From Aquificaceae bacterium (GTDB lineage Bacteria > Aquificota > Aquificia > Aquificales > Aquificaceae), in the NCBI GenBank assembly GCA_015487835.1, contig WFOY01000189.1:1-6161 (forward strand): a stretch of DNA of 6,161 nt, written 5' to 3'. Each line of letters starts with the position of its first letter. The stretch's first letter is position 1. The notes below the pieces were generated by a model, which was not told the origin of the DNA, searched no databases, and saw only the letters and a program-made list of their open reading frames with translations. Below, one piece after another: positions 1-5,371 of this stretch. A program made the translations under genes and the position numbers.

Positions 1-1779
1 AAGGGGAACGTCATCCTCTTCATAGACGAGATCCACACGATAGTGGGGGCCGGGAAGGCTGAGGGTGCGGTTGACGCTGGAAACATAATGAAGCCGGCCC
101 TCGCGAGAGGCGAGATAAGGGTAATCGGTGCGACCACCGTTGACGAGTACAGGAAGTACATAGAGAAGGACCCAGCTCTTGAGAGGAGGTTCCAGCCCAT
201 ATACGTGGAGGAGCCAACAGTAGAGGAGACGATCGAGATCCTAAAAGGTCTAAGACCAAGGCTCGAAAAGCACCACAAGGTCAAGATCTCCGACGAAGCC
301 ATAGAGGCTGCTGTCAAGCTCACTAAAAGGTTCGTCACCTTCAGGAAGCTTCCCGACAAAGCCATAGACGCCTTAGATCAAGCCTCCGCAAGGAAGAAGC
401 TCTCGGTAGTAGCGGTCCCACCTGAGATACAGGAGATAGACAGGAAGATAAAGGCTCTCGACGAGGAGATCGTAAAGGCCAACCTCGAGGGGAACTACGA
501 AAAGGAGGCACAGCTGAAGGTTCAAAAAGCCCAGCTCGAGAAGGAGAGGAGGGAGCTCACGGAGAAGCTGGGAGGCGTAGACCTCAAGATACAGGAGATA
601 AAGAAGAGGATAGAGGAACTCGACAGGGAGATCTTAAAGGCCGCAGAGGAAGGTGACTACGAAAAGGAAGCCCAGCTCAAGATAGAGAAGGTGAACCTCG
701 AAAAGGATCTGAAAGCCTTAGAGTCCCAGAAGGCTAAAGATCTCATAGTCACATGGGACGACGTAGCCCAGGTAGTCTCCGAGTGGACCGGGATACCTGT
801 CACGAGACTGAAAGAGGAAGAGATGGAAAAGCTCCTAAGACTCGAGGAGGAACTCCACAGGAGGGTGGTAGATCAGGAACACGCGGTAAAGGCTGTTGCG
901 GAGGCGATAAGGCGGGCGAGGGCTGGGCTCAAAGACCCAAAGAGACCAATAGCCAGCTTCCTGTTCTTAGGACCCACAGGAGTTGGAAAAACCGAACTTT
1001 CCAAGGCTCTCGCTGAGCTCCTCTTTGGCGAAGAGGACGCCATGATAAGGCTCGACATGTCCGAGTTCAAGGAGGAGCACTCGGTCGCGAAGCTGATAGG
1101 CGCACCCCCAGGATACGTGGGCTACGAAGAAGGCGGAAAGCTCACCGAAGCTGTAAGGAGAAAACCTTACTCCGTCATACTCCTCGACGAGATAGAGAAG
1201 GCTCACCCGAGGGTCTTCGACCTCTTCCTGCAGGTCCTCGACGACGGGAGGCTCACCGACTCTCACGGTAGGACCGTAGACTTCAGGAACACGGTCATCA
1301 TAATGACCTCAAACATAGGATCTCAATACCTCCTCAACATACCCGTCGATGCGAGCGAGGAGGTCGTAGAGAGAGAGTTTGAAAAAGCCAAAGAAAAGGT
1401 CCTCGAAGAACTCAAGATGTTCTTCAGACCCGAATTCCTAAACAGAATAGACGAGGTCATAGTCTTCAAGCCCCTCACCATGAAGGAGCTCTCCAAGATA
1501 GTGGACCTCCTCGTAGAGAGCGTAAACAGGAGGCTCGCCGAGAGGAACATAAGGATAGAACTCACGGAGACCGCCAAGAAGGAGATAGTCGCAAGAGGCT
1601 ACGACCCAGCTTTTGGAGCGAGACCTCTAAAGAGAACCATCCAGAGGTACGTGGAAACTCCCCTCGCGGACAGGATCATAAGGGGCGAGGTAAGGGATGG
1701 TATGACCGTTACCGTGGACTACGACGGAGGGGAGTTTAAGTTCCTTCCCAAGGAGGAGGCACCCGCCGAAGTAAAATAA
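1..1779 (+). CDS. clpB: ATP-dependent disaggregase ClpB (5' end outside window)
   Basis: Hexameric AAA+ chaperone that threads aggregated proteins through its pore, normally with DnaK. The frame is open from base 1, giving 592 visible residues; compared with E. coli ClpB about 270 N-terminal residues (N-domain and the first Walker A) are missing. Visible residues in order: D1 Walker B FIDEIH (7-12), D1 arginine fingers ALERRF (59-64), LPDKAID (117-123), coiled-coil M-domain (about 135-245), D2 Walker A GPTGVGKT (324-331), pore loop GYVG (371-374), Walker B VILLDE (392-397), sensor 1 TSN (436-438), D2 arginine finger in FLNRID (479-484) and sensor 2 GARPLKR (539-545). After TSN I see no VGF/IGF-type ClpP-docking loop, which favours ClpB over ClpC or ClpA. 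From DKAID to WTGIPV is about 149 residues against about 161 in E. coli ClpB, so the M-domain is near full length. A GTG at 43 is an internal Val codon, not a start. Confidence 0.95.
   Translation, partial: KGNVILFIDEIHTIVGAGKAEGAVDAGNIMKPALARGEIRVIGATTVDEYRKYIEKDPALERRFQPIYVEEPTVEETIEILKGLRPRLEKHHKVKISDEAIEAAVKLTKRFVTFRKLPDKAIDALDQASARKKLSVVAVPPEIQEIDRKIKALDEEIVKANLEGNYEKEAQLKVQKAQLEKERRELTEKLGGVDLKIQEIKKRIEELDREILKAAEEGDYEKEAQLKIEKVNLEKDLKALESQKAKDLIVTWDDVAQVVSEWTGIPVTRLKEEEMEKLLRLEEELHRRVVDQEHAVKAVAEAIRRARAGLKDPKRPIASFLFLGPTGVGKTELSKALAELLFGEEDAMIRLDMSEFKEEHSVAKLIGAPPGYVGYEEGGKLTEAVRRKPYSVILLDEIEKAHPRVFDLFLQVLDDGRLTDSHGRTVDFRNTVIIMTSNIGSQYLLNIPVDASEEVVEREFEKAKEKVLEELKMFFRPEFLNRIDEVIVFKPLTMKELSKIVDLLVESVNRRLAERNIRIELTETAKKEIVARGYDPAFGARPLKRTIQRYVETPLADRIIRGEVRDGMTVTVDYDGGEFKFLPKEEAPAEVK
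424..723 (+). repeat. Internal tandem duplication in the ClpB M-domain
   Basis: Two copies of a coiled-coil unit lie exactly 54 codons (162 bases) apart without a gap. Copy 1 begins near 424 and copy 2 near 586. I count 26 identities in 45 aligned residues. The core YEKEAQLK occurs in both (about 496-519 and 658-681), preceded by an EG-N/D turn and followed by a K..LEK helix. The core resembles the UVR-type motif of ClpC and of ClpB motif 2. The copies are also similar at DNA level (gagatacaggagata against aagatacaggagata). Confidence 0.85.
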
Positions 1780-1786
1780 TAGAAGA

Positions 1787-1859
1787 CGGGGCGTAGCTCA
1801 GGTGGCAGAGCGCTGGCTTCGGGAGCCAGAGGTCGGCGGTTCAAGTCCGCTCGCCCCGA
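1787..1859 (+). tRNA. tRNA-Pro, anticodon CGG
   Basis: A full 73-base cloverleaf can be drawn by hand. The acceptor stem CGGGGCG (1787-1793) pairs with CGCCCCG (1852-1858). The D stem is GCTC/GAGC (1796-1799, 1808-1811) with GG at 1804-1805. The anticodon stem is CTGGC/GCCAG (1813-1817, 1825-1829) with loop TTCGGGA. The T arm is 1835-1851 with loop TTCAAGT. The anticodon CGG is at 1820-1822 and reads CCG. C1-G72, A73 and G37 are typical of bacterial tRNA-Pro. CCA is not encoded. Eighteen of 21 stem pairs are G:C, fitting a thermophile. It starts seven bases after the clpB stop, so it may be cut out of a clpB read-through transcript. Confidence 0.97.
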
Positions 1860-1874
1860 TGTTTCAAATGTTTA

Positions 1875-1902
1875 TTTGCATATAATAATTTAGCTATGCA
1901 AA
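1875..1902 (+). promoter_or_regulatory. Putative -10 box framed by an inverted repeat, near-leaderless start
   Basis: A perfect TATAAT lies at 1881-1886, nine bases before the ATG at 1896. Transcription would be expected around A1892, leaving a leader of only about four bases (AGCT), and no Shine-Dalgarno sequence is present. No good -35 box is seen at 16-18 bases upstream (GATGTT at 17), where the 3' end of the tRNA lies. A perfect 8-bp inverted repeat, TTTGCATA (1875-1882) and TATGCAAA (1895-1902), spans the -10 box and the start codon. It could be an operator or a 5' mRNA hairpin. The promoter reading is inference from sequence. Confidence 0.5.
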
Positions 1903-2318
1903 GACTTGTGGGGGTTCTCTTTTTACTCTTCGTGGTGCTGGGTGTTAATGCCTGTGGGGAGCCTCACGGAGACGCCAGGGAGGTCGTGGAGGAGTTCTTC
2001 GAAAAGCTGGAGGACGAAGAAGGCCTGGAGGCTGTCAGGCTACTCCACCCTACCTTCAGGGATAGCTTAGCCCGCGATATAAAGGTTCCCATAAGGATAG
2101 CGGATCTAAAGCCCTCCCAGGCGGTCGCCTGTGTCCTCGTGACCATGGGATCTGCGGTGGATAAGGTGGAGGTTTTAGACACTAAGGGCGACGAGAACAG
2201 GGCCGAGGTTAAGGTCCGCACCGTGGATAAAGAAGGTATAGACAGGATCCTGGTTTTTGAGGTGGTCAAAGAGAAGGACCGCTGGTTCATAACCGATATA
2301 AAGCCCGCAGAGAGGTGA
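1896..2318 (+). CDS. Small predicted lipoprotein, possibly NTF2-like/DUF4878-like
   Basis: The 140-residue product has a lipoprotein signal peptide: MQR, a hydrophobic stretch (residues 4-18), and lipobox VNAC with the acylated Cys at 20. After cleavage, mature position 2 is Gly, not Asp, which in E. coli would favour the outer membrane. The mature part starts with an acidic helix (about 27-51, AREVVEEFFEKL) and ends in alternating strands (about 103-135, EVKVRT, LVFEVVKEKDRWFITDI). This helix-then-sheet pattern recalls NTF2-like/DUF4878 lipoproteins, but I do not recognise a specific family. The ATG at 1896 keeps the full signal peptide; there is no Shine-Dalgarno sequence, and an inferred -10 box lies nine bases upstream. 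The stop overlaps the next start by four bases, so it is probably cotranscribed and translationally coupled with the heptosyltransferase gene. An envelope role is likely; its exact function is unknown. Confidence 0.8.
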   Translation: MQRLVGVLFLLFVVLGVNACGEPHGDAREVVEEFFEKLEDEEGLEAVRLLHPTFRDSLARDIKVPIRIADLKPSQAVACVLVTMGSAVDKVEVLDTKGDENRAEVKVRTVDKEGIDRILVFEVVKEKDRWFITDIKPAER

Positions 2319-3277
2319 GGTTTCTTATCTGGCAGACCGCTTACCTTGGGGATGTTGTTCTTACCACACCTCTCATAAGGACCCTCCAGGAGAGCTTTCC
2401 AGATGCTGATATAACCTTCGTTGGGAGGCCCTTTATAAGGAACCTGCTCGGTGGCTGGGAGGGTCTCAGGCTGATACCCTTCTCCAAGGGTCTCCTTGAG
2501 AGCTTCAGGATAGTAAAGATCCTGAAAGGAAACGACGTCGCCCTGGTACCCCACAGGTCCCTCAGGACAGCCCTTATAATATACGCATCACGCATACCTG
2601 TTAGGATAGGCTTCGACAGGTCAGAGCTTCCCTTAGTCTTCACCCACAGGATACCCCACAGATGGGACCTCCACGAGGTAGAGAGGAACCTCAGACTTAC
2701 CGAACCCCTCGGAAGGGTAAAGCTGATCAGGGAACCCTATCTACCGATCACAGCCGAGGAGAAGGAGACCATCCTGAAGAGGTTTTCACTGGAGGAGAGG
2801 TCCTACGTGGTAGTGAGTCCCTTCTCGAACTTTCCGCTCAAGGAGTGGTCCCTGGACAGGTGGGCGGAACTGATAAGATCTCTTGGGAAAACTGTGGACG
2901 TCGTCGTGACGGGGACCAGGCGGGACCTTGAGAAGGTCCGAGTCCTTAAAAACAGGGCTCGGTTCAGGGACCTGGTGGGCGAGACCTCGCTGAGGGATCT
3001 GATGGGCGTTATAGGTGGGTCGAGGGGTGTGGTCTCCAACGACTCCTCTCCCGTTCACATAGCTAACGCCCTTGGCGTTCCTGCTGTTACCGTTTACACC
3101 TCCACCTCCCCAGACTACGGGTTCTATCCCGTTCTTGGCGGTTACGTGAGGAACCCAGCCCCCTGCTCACCCTGCTCACCTAACCCCAAGAGGTGTAAAA
3201 CTGGGACCAAAGAGTGTCTAAGATCGGTTCCTGCTGACCTTGTTCTTGAAGTCTGCAAGAAGGTCCTTAAGGTCTAA
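2315..3277 (+). CDS. waaF: GT9 ADP-heptose:LPS heptosyltransferase, WaaF-like
   Basis: A 320-residue glycosyltransferase family 9 protein, usual length for WaaF/WaaC. It is expected to transfer L-glycero-D-manno-heptose from ADP-heptose to the LPS inner core on the cytoplasmic face of the inner membrane. Family marks: N-terminal LGDVVLTTPL (11-20) with the Asp (D13) proposed as catalytic in WaaC, a KEW segment (176-178) near the usual conserved lysine, SNDSSPVHIANALGVP (241-256) in the nucleotide-sugar half, and a C-terminal cysteine cluster (C284, C287, C294, C301) followed by CLRSV, as in WaaF. The GTG at 2315 overlaps the lipoprotein stop (GTGA); it gives the family-typical start (RFLIWQTAYLGD), and no independent Shine-Dalgarno sequence is evident, so coupling is likely. 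The last 60 bases overlap the convergent membrane-protein gene. Heptosyltransferase I or another GT9 acceptor cannot be excluded. Confidence 0.85.
   Translation: MRFLIWQTAYLGDVVLTTPLIRTLQESFPDADITFVGRPFIRNLLGGWEGLRLIPFSKGLLESFRIVKILKGNDVALVPHRSLRTALIIYASRIPVRIGFDRSELPLVFTHRIPHRWDLHEVERNLRLTEPLGRVKLIREPYLPITAEEKETILKRFSLEERSYVVVSPFSNFPLKEWSLDRWAELIRSLGKTVDVVVTGTRRDLEKVRVLKNRARFRDLVGETSLRDLMGVIGGSRGVVSNDSSPVHIANALGVPAVTVYTSTSPDYGFYPVLGGYVRNPAPCSPCSPNPKRCKTGTKECLRSVPADLVLEVCKKVLKV
3161..3178 (+). repeat. Two tandem copies of a 9-bp unit in waaF
   Basis: CCCTGCTCA occurs twice head to tail, in frame, encoding Pro-Cys-Ser twice. This supplies both cysteines of the CxxC in the C-terminal Cys cluster. 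Confidence 0.85.
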
Positions 3278-3856
3278 TACCTTCACATCCTCAGGAGGGT
3301 TCTCGTAGGCAACGTAGGTCCCGTTCTCCTCGACCACCTGGATCCTTGAGGGCTTTCTCCAGCTTCCCGTGTCCTTTGCCTTTAAGAAGACCTCGGACAC
3401 CCTGCCCCTTGGCACACGACCGTTCGAGAGGAAGAACTCCACCTCTTTTAGGAACTTAATTAGGTGGTCGCAGGAGTCGAAGTAGAGGGTGTAGTTACCT
3501 ATCTTCATGGTGCAGAGGTTGTCCTCCTTAACGATCAACGCATTACATAGGGGACACCTGGCGTCCTCAGGGGGTGTAAAGTCCTTGGTCTTCTCAGGGT
3601 TGCTGACCACGTATAGGAGGACACCGAAGATCAGGAGGCAGGTGATTATGAGGTCCCCTATGGCTATCTGGAAGAAGTAGTCCCTCAGAAAAACACCCGA
3701 GAGGCTCAAGGTTATGCTAAGGAGAACTATACCACCCACTATGTAAACGTACCTGGCCTTGTAGCCTTTAAAGAATAGGTAGAAGGTCGCTATTATCCCT
3801 ATGAACTCCACTATCCTGGAGGTCACCACAAGAAGCATCCCCTCGAGGCCACCCAT
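3218..3856 (-). CDS. Three-helix membrane protein with Cys-rich, NosL-like domain
   Basis: The 212-residue product is not a family I can name firmly. Three hydrophobic segments (about 8-29, 36-57 and 61-84) are followed by a soluble domain (about 95-212). That domain has CPLC (101-104), Cys115, FDSCDHLIKFL (126-136), then a strand and KDTGSW (161-166). The order CxxC, xxC followed by a helix, then D.G.W recalls NosL-type copper-binding proteins, so metal binding is a hypothesis. It starts one base after the lpxB stop, so the two are probably cotranscribed, although a promoter-like element inside the lpxB 3' end could drive it alone. There is no close Shine-Dalgarno sequence; Met7 (start at 3838) is an alternative start. 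The 3' end overlaps waaF on the other strand by 60 bases. Its position suggests an envelope role; this is inference. Confidence 0.75.
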   Translation of the reverse strand: MGGLEGMLLVVTSRIVEFIGIIATFYLFFKGYKARYVYIVGGIVLLSITLSLSGVFLRDYFFQIAIGDLIITCLLIFGVLLYVVSNPEKTKDFTPPEDARCPLCNALIVKEDNLCTMKIGNYTLYFDSCDHLIKFLKEVEFFLSNGRVPRGRVSEVFLKAKDTGSWRKPSRIQVVEENGTYVAYENPPEDVKVLDLKDLLADFKNKVSRNRS

Positions 3857-3857
3857 G

Positions 3858-4958
3858 CTAAAAAGATAATAACTCCTGGAAGAGGGATCTCAAGCGGCTC
3901 ACCGATCCTGACCCGCCGATCTTATCCCTTATCTCCAGAAAGGCCTCCCTCTGGAGGGCCCTCTCTTTATCGGACTCCCACAGTTTGGAGACCGCACCGA
4001 GAAGGTCTTCAAGCCTTGGGTTCAGAAGCTCAGGAACCACACCCCTGCCGAGGATAAGATTGGGCAGGCTGACGTAGGGGACCCTCACGAACCTCTTGCC
4101 TATCCAGTAGGTCAGGGCGTTCACCTTGTAGATCACCACGTGGGGAGACCCCGCTATGGCCGCCTCCAGGGAGGCTGTCCCGGAGGCTATGAGGGAAGAC
4201 CTTGAGTAGAACATGGCTGTGTAGGCGGGAAGGGGAATCTCCTCCTCGGTGATCACGACCGCACCCCTTAAGCGCTGGGCTATAAAACTCCTGAAGTTCC
4301 TGAAGGTAGGGACAACACCCCTCAGTCCGAGCTTCTTCAATACCTCTCCCATAAGGGGGACGTGCCTCTTGATCTCACCCCACCTGCTACCTGGCATGAG
4401 GTTTAAGAGGTCTCCCTTGGACCGGACCATCTCCAGGAAGGTCTCCCTGTCCACACCGGGTCTCACCAGGTCAACGAGGGGGTGCCCCACATAATGGACC
4501 CTGAACCTCTCCGACTCGAGGGGTCTGTATATATCCACCTCGAAGGGGAGTATGACCACAAGGTGGTCGCAGAACTCCGCTATGACCTTTGCCCTCTCGG
4601 GCTTCCAGGCCCACACCTGGGGAGATATGAAGTAGATGACCCTCCTCACACCCAGATCTCTGGCCTTTTTTATGAGTCTTAGGTTGAAGCCTGGAGCGTC
4701 GCAGGCGATTAGCACGTCGCACCCTTTGAGTGCCTCCACGGACCTCCTGAAGACCCTCAGGACCCTCGGCAGCTTAGGCAGAGCCTCCACAAGCCCAACT
4801 ACCGTGATGTCATCCAGGGAGGCTACGGACTTTATCCCTATGGACTCCAGCCTGCGGTCCGTAATGCCTAAAAGATCCTTGTCCTCGAAGCCTTCCCTGA
4901 ATATGGCGTGAACGTAGTTGGCGGCTGACCTGTCCCCGATGGAGAGAAAAACTCTCAT
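3858..4958 (-). CDS. lpxB: Lipid-A-disaccharide synthase LpxB
   Basis: A 366-residue GT19 enzyme, slightly shorter than E. coli LpxB (about 380). It joins UDP-2,3-diacylglucosamine to lipid X to give the lipid A disaccharide at the inner membrane. Diagnostic segments: DAPGFN (87-92, with the Asp that is catalytically important in LpxB), ISPQVWAWKPERAK (111-124), VGHPLVD (157-163), LMPGSRWGEIKRH (187-199), ASGTASLEAA (258-267) and YVSLPNLILGR (295-305). The N-terminal loop is unusual: the common GEASGD motif is replaced by GDRSAA (8-13), and the following helix region is shortened. Met1 is the only sensible start because it directly precedes the first strand. The upstream minus-strand sequence has no Shine-Dalgarno sequence, only a weak TTTAAC eight bases before the ATG. 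The stop lies one base before the membrane-protein start. Confidence 0.95.
   Translation of the reverse strand: MRVFLSIGDRSAANYVHAIFREGFEDKDLLGITDRRLESIGIKSVASLDDITVVGLVEALPKLPRVLRVFRRSVEALKGCDVLIACDAPGFNLRLIKKARDLGVRRVIYFISPQVWAWKPERAKVIAEFCDHLVVILPFEVDIYRPLESERFRVHYVGHPLVDLVRPGVDRETFLEMVRSKGDLLNLMPGSRWGEIKRHVPLMGEVLKKLGLRGVVPTFRNFRSFIAQRLRGAVVITEEEIPLPAYTAMFYSRSSLIASGTASLEAAIAGSPHVVIYKVNALTYWIGKRFVRVPYVSLPNLILGRGVVPELLNPRLEDLLGAVSKLWESDKERALQREAFLEIRDKIGGSGSVSRLRSLFQELLSF
3866..3893 (-). promoter_or_regulatory. Putative promoter inside the lpxB 3' end
   Basis: On the minus strand, TTGAGA (3893-3888, 5/6 to TTGACA), a 16-base spacer and TATTAT (3871-3866, 5/6 to TATAAT) are followed by exactly nine bases and the ATG of the membrane-protein gene. 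The expected start at A3859 would leave a leader of only AGC. The -10 box coincides with a TTA TTA pair of Leu codons near the end of lpxB, where TTA is otherwise uncommon. It is the only element here with a good -35 box. Confidence 0.5.
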
Positions 4959-4960
4959 GC

Positions 4961-4966
4961 TATTAT
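4961..4966 (+). promoter_or_regulatory. Putative -10 box for the arsC-like gene
   Basis: TATTAT (5/6 to TATAAT) lies exactly nine bases before the ATG at 4976, and no Shine-Dalgarno sequence exists in the 17-base gap. The predicted start at A4972 gives the leader AGCC. The -35 region would lie inside lpxB and shows no good match. Confidence 0.4.
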
Positions 4967-4972
4967 GTTAAA
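4967..4972 (-). promoter_or_regulatory. Weak putative -10 box for lpxB
   Basis: On the minus strand TTTAAC (4/6 to TATAAT) lies eight bases before the lpxB ATG, again with AGC just before the start codon. CATAAT, three bases before the ATG, is a better match but too close. No -35 box is visible. It overlaps the transcript-start region of the divergent gene, so the two promoters would share the same 17 bases. Confidence 0.25.
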
Positions 4973-4975
4973 GCC

Positions 4976-5371
4976 ATGCGGATAGGGTTCGTGGGGACCA
5001 AGGGTGCGGTGAGGGCCCTAATGGCGGAGTCCATAGCCCGTAAGATGTTCAGTGATCTTGGTCTCAGGGCTGAGGTCTTCTCGGCAGGTGTCGATCCCTC
5101 CAAGGGTGTGAGCGACCTGGTGATCAAGGTCCTTGAGGAGAAGGGTTACCCTACGAAGGGCCTCACCCCAAAACCCGTATCCAAGATACCTTACAGGAAG
5201 CTGGACATCCTCGTGATACTCAGCGAGGAGGCTAAGGAGAGGTGTGAGTTCCTCCCAAACCACAAGAGGAGGGAGAACTGGGTCCTGGAACCTCCCAAGG
5301 AGACCTTGGAGAGCTTAAGGAAGACGAGGGACCAGATAGAGAAGCTCATGACGGAACTACTCAAGCTCTGA
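4976..5371 (+). CDS. ArsC/low-molecular-weight phosphatase fold protein lacking catalytic Cys
   Basis: A 131-residue protein with the whole-length pattern of thioredoxin-type arsenate reductase/LMW tyrosine phosphatase. MRIGFVGTKGAVRALMAES matches the usual FVCTGNSCRSxMAE P-loop, followed by VFSAGV (34-39), LDILVIL (76-82) and ERCEFLP (88-94). The Cys-X5-Arg nucleophile is Gly7; Arg13 remains, but the Ser/Thr after it is Ala14. Compared with B. subtilis ArsC, Cys82 is Ser83, Cys89 is kept as Cys90, and the DDP acid motif has become EPP (105-107). It should not work as a phosphatase or arsenate reductase; an anion- or protein-binding role is possible but unproven. It diverges from lpxB with 17 bases between start codons and overlaps the end of waaA by 15 bases. 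There is no Shine-Dalgarno sequence. Confidence 0.8.
   Translation: MRIGFVGTKGAVRALMAESIARKMFSDLGLRAEVFSAGVDPSKGVSDLVIKVLEEKGYPTKGLTPKPVSKIPYRKLDILVILSEEAKERCEFLPNHKRRENWVLEPPKETLESLRKTRDQIEKLMTELLKL

Noticed and set aside
873..1577. Several minus-strand open frames inside clpB
   Set aside because: They are antisense to highly conserved ClpB D2 motifs and have no family features.
1865..1878. CAAAT/ATTTG hairpin after the tRNA as a terminator
   Set aside because: Five mostly A:T pairs would not hold at thermophilic temperature, and no T-tract follows.
1787..1902. Possible integration (att) site at the tRNA 3' end
   Set aside because: No integrase gene or second copy of the tRNA 3' end was seen in the window, and the downstream genes look like core genes.
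1964..2554. Minus-strand open frame of 196 codons antisense to the lipoprotein and waaF genes
   Set aside because: It covers two well-supported genes on the plus strand, shows no recognisable domain, and its Ser/Thr/Leu-rich composition is typical of an antisense shadow.
3259..3284. GAAGGT/ACCTTC inverted repeat at the waaF end as an intrinsic terminator
   Set aside because: Only six pairs with a 14-base loop and no following T-run.
4249..4911. Plus- and minus-strand frames within lpxB
   Set aside because: The lpxB frame carries conserved motifs throughout; the others are out-of-frame by-products of low stop frequency.
4956..4979. CATGC direct repeat at the two divergent start codons
   Set aside because: Five bases only, explained by the two ATG codons and neighbouring C/G; chance is likely.
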